A DNA stretch of 64,000 nucleotides from Brevibacterium jeotgali (GTDB taxonomy: Bacteria > Actinomycetota > Actinomycetes > Actinomycetales > Brevibacteriaceae): contig NZ_FXZM01000002.1 of NCBI RefSeq assembly GCF_900169175.1, positions 248,001 to 312,000 on the forward strand, given 5' to 3'. The position numbers were made by a program, and so were the translations under genes. Numbering within the stretch: position 1 is the stretch's first letter; every line of letters starts with the position of its first letter. This document shows, in pieces, positions 1-7,787 of this stretch. The notes below the pieces were generated by a model. The model searched no databases. It was not told where the DNA came from and was given only the letters and a program-made list of their open reading frames with translations.

Positions 1-2
1 GG

Positions 3-620
3 AGCGAGGCAGGCGGGTCGGGCCCGCGGCGCGGACCTGCGACGGGACGGACCGCGAGCGGATCCCGCGCGGTCGCCGGCGCCCGTGCCCGGGTGGCGCG
101 CGGTTCGCGGATCTGGGTCGAGGGGAAGCACGACGCGGAACTCGTCGAGCGGATCTGGGGCGAGGATCTGCGGATCGAGGGCGTCGTCGTCGAACCGCTG
201 GGCGGCCTCGACGATCTGCCGGAGCAGATCGCGGAGTTCGGCCCCGATGCGGACCACCGGGTGGGCGTCCTCGCCGATCACATGATCCGGGGGACCAAGG
301 AGATGCGCCTGGCCGACCGGGTCATGCAGGACCCGGCCTGGACCGGGAACGTGCGCGTGATCGGTCATCCCTTCGTCGATGTCTGGCAGGCGGTCCGGCC
401 CTCCCTCATCGGCATCGCTGGATGGCCAGACGTCCCGCGCGGCGAGGAATGGAAGACGGGCGTGCTGCGCCGGATCGGCTGGGACCACGCAGACCACCGG
501 GACGTCGCCCGCGCCTGGGCCCGGATCCTGCGGTCCGTCAGCACGATCGCCGATGTCGAACCGGCCCTGTCCGGCCGCGTCGAAGAGCTCATCGACTTCG
601 TCACCGTCAACCGACACTGA
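3..620 (+). CDS. DUF3097 family protein, 5' end outside window
   Basis: The reading frame is open from the left edge to a TGA at 618-620, so the N-terminus lies outside the window. A GTG at 93 could be mistaken for a start, but the upstream residues continue the usual run into an RGSRIWVEGKHDAELVERIWG stretch, which in this family sits internally. That segment resembles a Toprim-like core (WVEGKHDAE, then LADHMIRGTKE). The family is a conserved actinobacterial protein of unknown function, typically about 270-280 residues, so roughly two thirds is present. It is commonly found near hemW/hrcA/dnaJ, consistent with hemW-lepA being close by. The stop codon lies within a 17-bp tandem repeat. Family assignment is by recognition of the sequence; no biochemical role is known. 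Confidence 0.8.
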   Translation, partial: SEAGGSGPRRGPATGRTASGSRAVAGARARVARGSRIWVEGKHDAELVERIWGEDLRIEGVVVEPLGGLDDLPEQIAEFGPDADHRVGVLADHMIRGTKEMRLADRVMQDPAWTGNVRVIGHPFVDVWQAVRPSLIGIAGWPDVPRGEEWKTGVLRRIGWDHADHRDVARAWARILRSVSTIADVEPALSGRVEELIDFVTVNRH

Positions 621-656
621 CAGTCAACCGACACTGACAGTCGGCCGACGCTGACA
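606..656. repeat. 17-bp tandem repeat spanning a stop codon
   Basis: Two perfect copies of GTCAACCGACACTGACA (606-622 and 623-639) are followed by a diverged third (640-656, GTCGGCCGACGCTGACA). The TGA stop of the upstream gene (618-620) lies in copy one, so the gene end has been tandemly duplicated downstream. It looks like a slippage or short-duplication product. No arm-to-arm palindrome suggests a terminator. The rest of the gap up to 837 shows nothing I recognise. Confidence 0.85.
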
Positions 657-837
657 CTGGGGCGGACCAGGTCGGCATCGCCTCGGTCACGCAGCGGACG
701 GTGGGCGGTCCCCCGTCGGCGGCATGCGCAGTTCGCTCGAGCACGCTCCCAGCGCTCGCCGAGGCCGGATGCGGATGAGATGCTGGTGCAGACGGGCTCG
801 CACCGGCCGGCCCGCACGGCAGACCGAGGAGCCCCCC

Positions 838-1308
838 ATGAGCACGCCATTCAGCACCCCCGAAGACCACCCGCACGCATACGGCTCACAGCCAGGGGCG
901 GGTGGATCCGGCGCACCCGCAGCCCCGCCCCTGCGCGGTCCCCACCCCGACTCAGCGTTTCGAGACGGCTCCGCCGGCTACTGGAGGGCGTCGCAGGACG
1001 ATAAGACGCTCGCGCTGCTGTCGCACCTCGGCGCGCTGCTGGTGAGCGCACTCGTCCCGCTCATCGTCTTCCTCCTGAAGAAGGACGACTCGCCGTTCAT
1101 CCGCGAGCACACGCGTCAGTCGCTGAACCTGCAGATCATGCTTCTCATCGCAGGATTCGTCTCCAGCCTTCTGATGATGGTGCTCATCGGCTTCATCCTG
1201 CTGCCGCTCGTCATCGTCACCGGCTGGGTCTTCCAGATCATCGCAGCGGTCAAGGCCTACAGGGGAGAGATGTACCGGATTCCCTTCGTCATCGACATCA
1301 TCAAGTGA
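838..1308 (+). CDS. DUF4870 domain membrane protein
   Basis: A 156-residue protein with a Pro/Gly-rich hydrophilic N-terminus (about residues 1-45), then a DUF4870 (Tic20-like) domain: one hydrophobic segment near 60-80 (LSHLGALLVSALVPLIVFLL), a short charged loop with the family's IREHTRQSLNLQI motif, and two closely spaced hydrophobic segments to about 145. The motif FxxEHxxxALNxQ is the family hallmark; the role is unknown, though a small integral membrane protein is clear. The ATG at 838 was chosen because it follows a GAGGAG ribosome binding site by about 6 bases and begins a typical low-complexity N-terminus. The frame stays open upstream to 724, but that extension has no binding site and is Arg-rich. 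Confidence 0.82.
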   Translation: MSTPFSTPEDHPHAYGSQPGAGGSGAPAAPPLRGPHPDSAFRDGSAGYWRASQDDKTLALLSHLGALLVSALVPLIVFLLKKDDSPFIREHTRQSLNLQIMLLIAGFVSSLLMMVLIGFILLPLVIVTGWVFQIIAAVKAYRGEMYRIPFVIDIIK

Positions 1309-1318
1309 TCCGATCGGG

Positions 1319-1390
1319 TCTGCTGACCCGACTGCCTCTGCTGCCCCGACTGTCTCTGCTGCCCCAGCCGGGCCTGCTGAGCCAGTCGGG
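1319..1390. repeat. Four 18-bp imperfect tandem repeats between convergent genes
   Basis: Units TCTGCTGACCCGACTGCC (1319-1336), TCTGCTGCCCCGACTGTC (1337-1354), TCTGCTGCCCCAGCCGGG (1355-1372) and CCTGCTGAGCCAGTCGGG (1373-1390) fill the gap between the DUF4870 gene and hemW. Read on the minus strand they would encode a Gln-rich hexapeptide repeat, but both neighbouring genes end outside it. The similar Gln-Ser-Gly coding repeat inside dnaG (30105-30164) shares the CTGCTGAGCC core. Confidence 0.85.
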
Positions 1391-1398
1391 TCGCATTC

Positions 1399-2631
1399 TC
1401 ACACCAGGTGATCGGACAGGGTCCGCACGATCCCGTCCGCGAGCAGCCGTCCCCGCAGGGTGAGGTGGATCCGCTTCTCCACCAGCGTCCGGGGCGCGAG
1501 CAGCCCGTCCGCCAGCATCCGGCTGATGTGCGGGCGCGCCGACTCCTGCAGGCGGTCGAGCGGGAACTCGCCATCGATGCGTGCGGCGAGCATCAGGTCC
1601 TCGAGCGCGCGGGTGTCGTCGTCGAGCAGTTCGCGCCCCACAGCAGGCGAAGCGCCTCGACCCAGACGATCCGCCCAGGCCCTGGGATGCTTCGCATTCC
1701 ACCAGCGCACCCCGCCCACATGCGAATGGGCACCGGGACCGTAGCCCCACCAGTCGGCGTTCCGCCAGTAGGCGAGATTGTGCTCGCAGCGCGTGCCGTC
1801 CCCGGTCGAGAAATTGCTCACCTCGTACCAGCCGAGTCCGGCCTCGGCGAGGATCTCGTCTGCGAGCTCGTATTTCTCCGCGAGATCGTCCTCGTCGGGC
1901 ATCGGCAGCTCTCCGCGGCGGACCTGCATGCCCATCCGCGTCCCCGGCTCCACGATGAGCGAGTAGGCGGAGACGTGGTCCGGCCGATGCTCGAGCACCG
2001 ACTCGAGGCTCGTGCGCCAATCGGACAGCGACTCCCCCGGAGTGCCGTAGATCAGGTCGAGGCTCACACCCAGCCCTGCGGCCCGTGCGGCCTGGACCAC
2101 CTCGCCGATGCGCGCAGGATCGTGCGTCCGGTCCAGTGTGCGCAGCACGTGGGGAACGGCGGACTGCATGCCGAACGACACGCGGGTGAAGCCCGCATCG
2201 GCGAGCATCTGCAGATACTCGGCGTCCACGCTGTCCGGGTTCGCCTCGGTCGTGACTTCGGCACCGGCGGCGAGACCGATTCCCGCGCGGAGGTCACCGA
2301 GCACGCCCGCGAGCGTCTGCGCGGGCAGGAGGGTCGGAGTGCCGCCTCCGAAGAAGACGGTGTCGAACGCACGGCCCTCCAGCCCCGTGCCTGCGACCAC
2401 GTCACGGGAGAGCGCGATCTCGTGAGAGAGCTGATCCCGGTAATCGGCGCGGTTCGCACCCGGGCCCAGTTCGTCCGCGGTGTAGGTGTTGAAGTCGCAG
2501 TACCCGCACCGCACACGGCAGTACGGGACGTGGACGTAGGCGCTGAAGGTGTCGCGGCCCGCGCGTGCGATCGCGGCCGCCGGCAGCCCGCCGTCCAGTG
2601 GTGGGACGTCCCCGTCCGGCTGAGCAGGCAC
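1399..2631 (-). CDS. hemW: HemW, radical SAM heme chaperone
   Basis: A 410-residue radical SAM protein of the HemN/HemW family. The CRVRCGYC motif (CxxxCxxC, near residues 38-45) binds the 4Fe-4S cluster with SAM, followed by FFGGGTPTLL, TTEANPDSV and the HemW-type C-terminal region with YEVSNF and NLAYWRN. It has CxxxCxxC and a length near 400, as in HemW proteins, which act as heme-binding chaperones rather than as coproporphyrinogen dehydrogenase. The GTG start lies 2 bases after the lepA stop and the AGGAG directly before it has almost no spacing, so translation probably depends on coupling to lepA. No better start is present upstream of the cluster motif. Confidence 0.92.
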   Translation of the reverse strand: MPAQPDGDVPPLDGGLPAAAIARAGRDTFSAYVHVPYCRVRCGYCDFNTYTADELGPGANRADYRDQLSHEIALSRDVVAGTGLEGRAFDTVFFGGGTPTLLPAQTLAGVLGDLRAGIGLAAGAEVTTEANPDSVDAEYLQMLADAGFTRVSFGMQSAVPHVLRTLDRTHDPARIGEVVQAARAAGLGVSLDLIYGTPGESLSDWRTSLESVLEHRPDHVSAYSLIVEPGTRMGMQVRRGELPMPDEDDLAEKYELADEILAEAGLGWYEVSNFSTGDGTRCEHNLAYWRNADWWGYGPGAHSHVGGVRWWNAKHPRAWADRLGRGASPAVGRELLDDDTRALEDLMLAARIDGEFPLDRLQESARPHISRMLADGLLAPRTLVEKRIHLTLRGRLLADGIVRTLSDHLV

Positions 2632-2633
2632 TC

Positions 2634-4508
2634 CTACTTCTTGTCCGACTTCTTGTCGGGCGCGGAGCCGTCGGATGACAGCGCCGCGATGAAGGCCTCC
2701 TGCGGGACCTCGACGTTGCCCACCATCTTCATGCGCTTCTTACCCGCCTTCTGCTTCTCCAGCAGCTTGCGCTTGCGGCTGATATCGCCGCCGTAGCACT
2801 TGGAGAGCACGTCCTTGCGGATGGCGCGGATGGTCTCCCGGGCGATGATCCGCGAACCGACGGCCGCCTGGATGGGCACTTCGAACTGCTGGCGCGGGAT
2901 GAGCGCGCGGAGCTTGCCCGCCATCGACACCCCGTACGAGTAGGCCTTGTCCTTGTGGACGATCGCGGAGAACGCGTCGACGTGATCGCCGTGCAGGAGG
3001 ATGTCGACCTTCACGAGGTCCGACGATGCCTCGCCGTCGTCCTGGTAGTCGAGGGAGGCATACCCCTTCGTCCGCGACTTGAGCGCGTCGAAGAAGTCGA
3101 AGACGATCTCTGCCAGCGGCAGTCGGTAGCGCAGCTCCACCCGGTCCTCGGACAGGTAGTCCATCCCGAGCATCTGGCCGCGCTTTCCCTGACACAGCTC
3201 CATGACGGCGCCCACGAAGTCGCTGGGCGTGAGGATCGTCCCCCGCACCATCGGCTCGTGGACCTCTTTGATCTTGCCCTCCGGGTACTCCGACGGGTTC
3301 GTCACCGTGTGCTCCGTGCCGTCCTCCATGACGACCCGGTACACCACAGAGGGTGCGGTGGAGATGAGCGAGAGGTCGAACTCCCGCTCGAGCCGCTCAC
3401 GGATGATCTCGAGGTGCAGGAGTCCCAGGAAGCCGCACCGGAAGCCGAAGCCGAGGGCCGTCGAGGTCTCCGGTTCGTAGGCCAGTGAGGCGTCGTTGAG
3501 CTTGAGCTTGTCGAGCGCGTCGCGCAGGACCGGATAGTCGGAGCCGTCGATCGGGAACAGGCCGGAGAAGACCATCGGCTTGGGCTCCGCGTACCCGGGC
3601 ACGGACTGCTCCGCGGGCCTGCGGGAGTTCGTGACCGTGTCACCGACCTTCGACTGGCGCACGTCCTTGACGCCGGTGATCAGGTATCCGACCTCGCCCA
3701 CGCCGAGTCCCTCCGAAGGGACGGGCTCCGGGGAGGAGACGCCGATCTCCTGGAGTTCGTACGCGGTGCCGGTCGACATCATCTCGACCTTCTCGCGGGG
3801 GGAGAACCGTCCGTCGACGACTCGCACGTACGTGACGACGCCGCGGTAGGTGTCGTAGACGGAGTCGAAGATCATCGCACGGGACGGGGCGTCTGCGTCA
3901 CCGACGGGCGCGTCGATCTGCTCCACGATGCGGTCGAGCACGTCCTCCACGCCTTCGCCGGTCTTCCCCGACACCCGGAGGACATCGTCCGGATCCACGC
4001 CGATGAGGTTCGCGATCTCCTCGGCGTACTTCTCCGGCTGCGCGGACGGCAGGTCGATCTTGTTGAGGATCGGGATGATCGTGAGGTCGTGCTCCATGGC
4101 CAGGTAGAGGTTCGCGAGGGTCTGCGCTTCGATCCCCTGAGACGCGTCCACCAGCAGCAGTGCGCCTTCGCAGGCGGCCAGCGACCGTGAGACCTCGTAC
4201 GTGAAGTCGACGTGGCCCGGAGTATCGATCATGTTGAGGGCGTACGGCGTGCCGTCCACCTCCCACGGCATGCGGACGGCCTGCGACTTGATCGTGATGC
4301 CGCGCTCGCGTTCGATGTCCATGCGATCGAGGTACTGCGCCCGCATGTTGCGAGGCTGCACGGCTCCGGTGATCTGGAGCATCCTGTCCGCCAGCGTCGA
4401 CTTCCCATGATCGATGTGGGCGATGATGCAGAAGTTCCGGAGCAGTTCCGGCGGGGTCGCTGCGACGTCGATCCGCTTCCGCGATTCAGCGCTCACCTGA
4501 GGTGCCAT
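2634..4508 (-). CDS. lepA: Elongation factor 4 (LepA)
   Basis: A 624-residue translational GTPase, slightly longer than the usual 600. The G1 motif is in [14 protein letters not shown] (about 29-42), G2/G3 in RGITIKS and DTPGHVDF, G4 in NKIDLP, followed by domain II, the EF-G-like III and V domains, and the LepA-specific C-terminal domain rich in Lys ([16 protein letters not shown]). EF4 back-translocates or remodels stalled ribosomes under ionic or cold stress. It is the first gene of the lepA-hemW pair; hemW begins 2 bases after its stop. A GGAAG sequence precedes the ATG. It diverges from the exonuclease-family gene at 4640. Confidence 0.97.
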   Translation of the reverse strand: MAPQVSAESRKRIDVAATPPELLRNFCIIAHIDHGKSTLADRMLQITGAVQPRNMRAQYLDRMDIERERGITIKSQAVRMPWEVDGTPYALNMIDTPGHVDFTYEVSRSLAACEGALLLVDASQGIEAQTLANLYLAMEHDLTIIPILNKIDLPSAQPEKYAEEIANLIGVDPDDVLRVSGKTGEGVEDVLDRIVEQIDAPVGDADAPSRAMIFDSVYDTYRGVVTYVRVVDGRFSPREKVEMMSTGTAYELQEIGVSSPEPVPSEGLGVGEVGYLITGVKDVRQSKVGDTVTNSRRPAEQSVPGYAEPKPMVFSGLFPIDGSDYPVLRDALDKLKLNDASLAYEPETSTALGFGFRCGFLGLLHLEIIRERLEREFDLSLISTAPSVVYRVVMEDGTEHTVTNPSEYPEGKIKEVHEPMVRGTILTPSDFVGAVMELCQGKRGQMLGMDYLSEDRVELRYRLPLAEIVFDFFDALKSRTKGYASLDYQDDGEASSDLVKVDILLHGDHVDAFSAIVHKDKAYSYGVSMAGKLRALIPRQQFEVPIQAAVGSRIIARETIRAIRKDVLSKCYGGDISRKRKLLEKQKAGKKRMKMVGNVEVPQEAFIAALSSDGSAPDKKSDKK

Positions 4509-4627
4509 GTGTCTTCCGACGTCCTCTCATTCGTGTCAAAACTTCATTCTTCCACGATCAGCCACCCTCCGCGAACTGCTGCGGCCCACGGCGATGCGCG
4601 CGCACGCGCTCCTCGCGCCCGTCCGGC

Positions 4628-4639
4628 TACCCTGCACGC
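4628..4639 (+). promoter_or_regulatory. Leaderless promoter -10 (TACCCT-N6-ATG)
   Basis: TACCCT at 4628-4633 ends 6 bases before the ATG at 4640, the spacing expected when transcription starts on the A of the start codon. No ribosome binding site is present, which agrees with a leaderless mRNA and fixes the start of the downstream gene. Confidence 0.55.
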
Positions 4640-5464
4640 ATGAGCTTCCTGCCCCCGTCCGGTCGCCTCCTGTCCGTCATGACGGCGAACCTCCGGTACC
4701 CGGCCCGCGACGGACACCCGTGGAGTGAGCGCCTCCCCCTGTGGGCCGAACTCCTGTCCGACGAGGCTCCGCACGTCATCGGGACACAGGAGGGGGTCCT
4801 CGGCCAGCTCGAGGGACTCGCAGACCGTCTCCCCGCCCACTACGCATGGACCGGCGAAGGGCGCGCCGGCGGGAACGACGGGGAGTTCACCGCGGTCGTC
4901 TTCGACACCCGACGACTCGACGCCGAAGCGGTCGACGTCCGCTGGATCTCGCTGACCCCCGATGTCCCGGGCTCCCGCTCGTGGGGGTCGTCCCACCCCC
5001 GCACGATCACCCGCGTCGACTTCCGCGACAGGGTGGGCGGCCGCCGCTTCCGCCTGCTCAACGTCCACGTCGACCATCGTTCGAATCGTGCACGCCCGCA
5101 TGCGGCGCGCATGCTGCTCGGCGAAGCTCACCAGGCGCTCGAGGAGGGCCGGGACGTGGTCGTCACCGGCGACTTCAACGCGGACCAGGACCACGACCTG
5201 CACCGCATGCTCACTCAGGACGGAACGATCGCAGACGCCGCACTGAGTGCCCCCGAAGGATCCGTGCGCGATGGAGACGTCGACACGTTCCACGTCTACC
5301 GCGGCGTCACGCGGAGCGGGCGGCGGATCGACTGGATCCTGCACTCTGCGGGACTCACACCGACTGCGGTGGGGACCAACACCTTCGCACGCGGGGGACG
5401 CTTCCCCAGCGATCACTTCCCCGTCCAGGCACTCCTGAGATGGGAAGGCGGACGAGTAGGCTGA
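4640..5464 (+). CDS. Endonuclease/exonuclease/phosphatase family hydrolase
   Basis: A 274-residue protein of the DNase I-like (EEP) metal-dependent phosphodiesterase fold. Visible catalytic signatures are MTANLRY near the start, GTQEG (metal-binding Glu), NVHVDHRS (His), VTGDFNAD (Asp/Asn) and the C-terminal SDHFPV (Asp-His). The family covers nucleases, sphingomyelinases and inositol-phosphate phosphatases; short single-domain actinobacterial members usually lack an assigned substrate. No signal peptide is apparent, so it is probably cytosolic. The start at 4640 rests on the TACCCT leaderless promoter; the frame is open to 4502 but that extension would cross the promoter. It ends 4 bases before the next gene, whose own -10 element overlaps its stop codon. 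Confidence 0.85.
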   Translation: MSFLPPSGRLLSVMTANLRYPARDGHPWSERLPLWAELLSDEAPHVIGTQEGVLGQLEGLADRLPAHYAWTGEGRAGGNDGEFTAVVFDTRRLDAEAVDVRWISLTPDVPGSRSWGSSHPRTITRVDFRDRVGGRRFRLLNVHVDHRSNRARPHAARMLLGEAHQALEEGRDVVVTGDFNADQDHDLHRMLTQDGTIADAALSAPEGSVRDGDVDTFHVYRGVTRSGRRIDWILHSAGLTPTAVGTNTFARGGRFPSDHFPVQALLRWEGGRVG

Positions 5465-5468
5465 CGGC
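5457..5468 (+). promoter_or_regulatory. Leaderless promoter -10 (TAGGCT-N6-ATG)
   Basis: TAGGCT at 5457-5462 lies 6 bases before the ATG at 5469 and overlaps the end of the preceding gene. It suggests that the MazF-like gene has its own leaderless transcript besides any read-through. Confidence 0.5.
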
Positions 5469-6191
5469 ATGAACTGGAAGAGCCTCGCTCAGCGTGCCGT
5501 ACGTGTCGGAGTTCGGCAGGGAATCGGCTACATGCGCAGGTCAGGGAAGGACTCGTCCGCCCTGCGCGCCGTCGACTCCCTGCTGCGGAACGGAGACGGA
5601 TCCTCGACCGACTCCGACCGCTCCCGCCGTCGCGGGGGACGCCCCCGCGACGGCGCAGAGCACCGCACTGCCGGAGGCGCCCGCGCAGGCCGGACCGGAG
5701 CGGACCAGCGCGCTGAACACGACCGCTCGCGCCGCGCCGCTCGTCCGAAGCCGGCTCAGCGCTTCCCGAAGCGCCCGGACGGCGGCTACCCGGGTGACTT
5801 CCGCGGTCCGATCAAGCCCATCTACGCGCCGGACCTGGACGGCAGCCCCGACCCCGGCGAGGTCGTGTGGGGGTGGGTCCCCTACGAAGAGGACCACTCG
5901 CGGGGCAAGGACCGTCCGATCCTCCTCATCGGGCGCGACGGCAGGTGGCTGCTGGGTCTCATGCTGACGAGCAGGGACAATGTCCCCGGCGGTGTGGGCG
6001 AGACCCGTACAGACGAGCACGGCACCCCGTACATCAATATCGGCACGGGCGACTGGGATTCGCAGAGCAGGCCCTCGGAGGTGCGCCTGGATCGGATCAT
6101 CCGGATCGAGCCGTCCGCCGTCCGCCGCGAGGGCGCGATCATGCGGATGGAACGATTCTCCACCGTCGTCGATTCCGTCCGCGCCGTGTGA
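5469..6191 (+). CDS. PemK/MazF-family protein, orphan
   Basis: A 240-residue protein. Residues about 1-45 are a basic N-terminus, 45-105 an Arg/Ser/Gly-rich low-complexity linker, and about 125-235 a MazF-like barrel (PGEVVWGWVPYEED, then GKDRPILLIGRDGRWLLGLMLTS, matching the GxV[VW] and RPxLVV patterns of PemK/MazF). Classical MazF toxins are sequence-specific endoribonucleases of about 110 residues; here the domain is more than doubled by the linker. No antitoxin-like gene is adjacent: the upstream neighbour is a metal-dependent hydrolase and the downstream one is rpsT. Many actinobacteria carry such solitary members, and toxicity is not established. The start is set by a TAGGCT leaderless promoter. 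Confidence 0.72.
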   Translation: MNWKSLAQRAVRVGVRQGIGYMRRSGKDSSALRAVDSLLRNGDGSSTDSDRSRRRGGRPRDGAEHRTAGGARAGRTGADQRAEHDRSRRAARPKPAQRFPKRPDGGYPGDFRGPIKPIYAPDLDGSPDPGEVVWGWVPYEEDHSRGKDRPILLIGRDGRWLLGLMLTSRDNVPGGVGETRTDEHGTPYINIGTGDWDSQSRPSEVRLDRIIRIEPSAVRREGAIMRMERFSTVVDSVRAV

Positions 6192-6261
6192 GCGGAACCG
6201 ACTGAGCGGGGCGTCCGCGGTTCGCTCGAAGCGCTGCGCATCCTGTACGATCATCTGCTGT

Positions 6262-6303
6262 ACGTCCGTCTGGGTGTGTCTCACCCGCAGGTCGGGCGGA
6301 CGT
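6262..6303 (+). promoter_or_regulatory. Structured leader upstream of rpsT
   Basis: ACGTCCG (6262-6268) pairs with CGGACGT (6297-6303), enclosing a second perfect stem GGGTG/CACCC (6272-6276 and 6282-6286) with a five-base loop. A TACGAT hexamer at 6246-6251 is a possible -10 box just upstream. The structure would lie in the 5' untranslated region of rpsT about 100 bases before its start, a place where ribosomal proteins often autoregulate. The function is inferred. Confidence 0.4.
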
Positions 6304-6402
6304 CACCTCGGAAGATCGTCGGCTGGTGTTTCCCCGCCGGACCGGCACAGATCGGATGAGAGCCCTCACGACCATGATCACTGACACGAAAGAGTGTTGA
6401 CG

Positions 6403-6663
6403 TTGGCAAACATCAAGTCGCAGATCAAGCGGAACCTCACGAACGAGAAGGCGCGACTCCGCAACCGCGAAGTCCGCAGCGAAGTGAAGACCGCAGTCCG
6501 CGCCGTGCGCGAGCAGCTCGCGACCGGCGACAGCGCCTCCGCACAGGCCGCTCTCCAGAATGCCTCGCGCACTCTGGACAAGGCCGTGTCGAAGGGTGTT
6601 CTGCACAAGAACAATGCAGCCAACCGCAAGTCGAATCTCGCGAAGAAGGTCAACGCTCTCTGA
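6403..6663 (+). CDS. rpsT: 30S ribosomal protein S20
   Basis: An 86-residue basic helical protein beginning [26 protein letters not shown], the canonical bS20 N-terminus. It binds 16S rRNA early in small-subunit assembly. The start is a TTG at 6403, preceded by GAAAGAG with about 8 bases of spacing; an in-frame GTG at 6394 lies inside this binding site and would add three residues (LTL after the first Met) not found in the family, so the TTG is preferred. A rare start codon is a known way to keep S20 low. A structured leader lies upstream and a very strong hairpin follows the stop. Confidence 0.95.
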   Translation: MANIKSQIKRNLTNEKARLRNREVRSEVKTAVRAVREQLATGDSASAQAALQNASRTLDKAVSKGVLHKNNAANRKSNLAKKVNAL

Positions 6664-6692
6664 GCATGATCCTCTGAGCGCGTTCCACGCGG

Positions 6693-6728
6693 ACAAGGGC
6701 CGTCCTCCTTCGGGGGGACGGCCCTTGT
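6693..6728 (+). terminator. Hairpin terminator after rpsT
   Basis: A perfect 13-bp stem, ACAAGGGCCGTCC (6693-6705) with GGACGGCCCTTGT (6716-6728), is capped by a loop containing CCTTCGGG, which can fold a UUCG tetraloop. There is no long T-run, as is usual in high-GC actinobacteria. It also lies downstream of the convergent holA. Confidence 0.85.
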
Positions 6729-6785
6729 GCTGTGTTCGATGCGGCGTGCACGGGGGTGCGACGATCAGTCCTCACGGTGCGACGA

Positions 6786-7775
6786 TCACCGTGCGCGCGA
6801 TTGGCGGCACACGTAGGCGACGAGGTATTCGACGGCGTACACCGGATCGCGTCCTCCGCCCTTCACCGCGGCATCGGCGTCGGCAGCCGCGAGGATCGCG
6901 CGCCCCAGAGACACCGGATTCCATGCCCGCGATTCCCGCCGTGCACGGTCGACCTGCCACGGCGCCATCCCCAGCTCTGCGGCGAGCGATCCCGGTGATC
7001 CCGACAGCCCCTCCACCTTCGCCAGGTTCCTCAGCTTGAGAGCGACCGCGGCGACGATCGGGACGGGATCCGCCCCGGTCGCCAGAGCGTGGCGCAGCAG
7101 TGAGAGCGCCTCCCCGGTCCGGCCGGTGCAGGCTGCGTCTGCGACCTTGAAGCCCGTCGCCTCGATCCTGCCGCCGTAGTACGCGTCGACGACTTCCGCA
7201 CCGACCGTGCCCTCCGTGTCCGCCAGCAGCTGCCGCACGCCCGCGTCGAGCTCGGACAGGTTCGCACCCAGCGCGTTCATCAGTGCGGCGAGGCCATCCG
7301 ACGTGAGGGTGCGCTTCGCCCGGGAGAACGCGTCCTGTGCGTACTTCGCGCGATCGGCCTCGCTCTTGAGCACTCCGACGTCGACGGTGGGCGCACCCGC
7401 GGCTGCGAGGGCCTTGAGGAGTCGCGCACCGCGCTGCCCGCCCCGATGCTCGAGGACCACGACCATGTCGGGATTCGGATCCTCCGCGTAGGCGAGAGCG
7501 TCTTTCAGGAAATCGTCGTTCATCGTCGCGAGATCACTCACGATGATGAGCCCGTGGGCGGAGAACAGCGACGGAGCCGCGGAGGCGGAGAGGGAGCCGG
7601 CCTCATAGGACGATGCGTCGAGATTCACCGGATCGACATCCGTGTGCTTCTTCTTCACCGCCTGCACGATCCGGGTCCGGGCGTTGCGCAGGAGCACGTC
7701 CTCGCCGCCGGACAGGAGCACCAGGGGTGCCGGAGCCGCCCGGTGCCACGCCACTGTCGTCTTCTTCGCTGCCAC
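6786..7775 (-). CDS. holA: DNA polymerase III subunit delta
   Basis: A 329-residue clamp-loader delta subunit. The N-terminal AAA+-like domain is degenerate, as in HolA (LVLLSGGEDVLLRNARTRIV at the start, SLFSAHGLIIVSDL near 70-85, a VVLEHRGG beta-strand), and the C-terminal collar helices contain the family's LRNLAKVEGL segment. Delta opens the beta sliding clamp. The start is a GTG at 7775, chosen because TAGTCT sits exactly 6 bases upstream, a leaderless promoter lying inside the last codons of comEC. So although it follows comEC by only 9 bases, it is probably also transcribed on its own. The gene order holA-comEC-comEA is conserved in many bacteria. Confidence 0.93.
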   Translation of the reverse strand: MAAKKTTVAWHRAAPAPLVLLSGGEDVLLRNARTRIVQAVKKKHTDVDPVNLDASSYEAGSLSASAAPSLFSAHGLIIVSDLATMNDDFLKDALAYAEDPNPDMVVVLEHRGGQRGARLLKALAAAGAPTVDVGVLKSEADRAKYAQDAFSRAKRTLTSDGLAALMNALGANLSELDAGVRQLLADTEGTVGAEVVDAYYGGRIEATGFKVADAACTGRTGEALSLLRHALATGADPVPIVAAVALKLRNLAKVEGLSGSPGSLAAELGMAPWQVDRARRESRAWNPVSLGRAILAAADADAAVKGGGRDPVYAVEYLVAYVCRQSRAR

Positions 7776-7787
7776 GGATCCAGACTA
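7776..7787 (-). promoter_or_regulatory. Leaderless promoter for holA inside comEC end
   Basis: On the minus strand TAGTCT (7787-7782) is followed by GGATCC and the GTG start. The hexamer overlaps the end of comEC, so it would decouple an essential replication gene from competence genes. Confidence 0.5.

Noticed and set aside
5469..6191. Type II toxin-antitoxin pair
   Set aside because: Neither neighbour resembles an antitoxin; the upstream gene is a metal-dependent hydrolase and the downstream one is rpsT.
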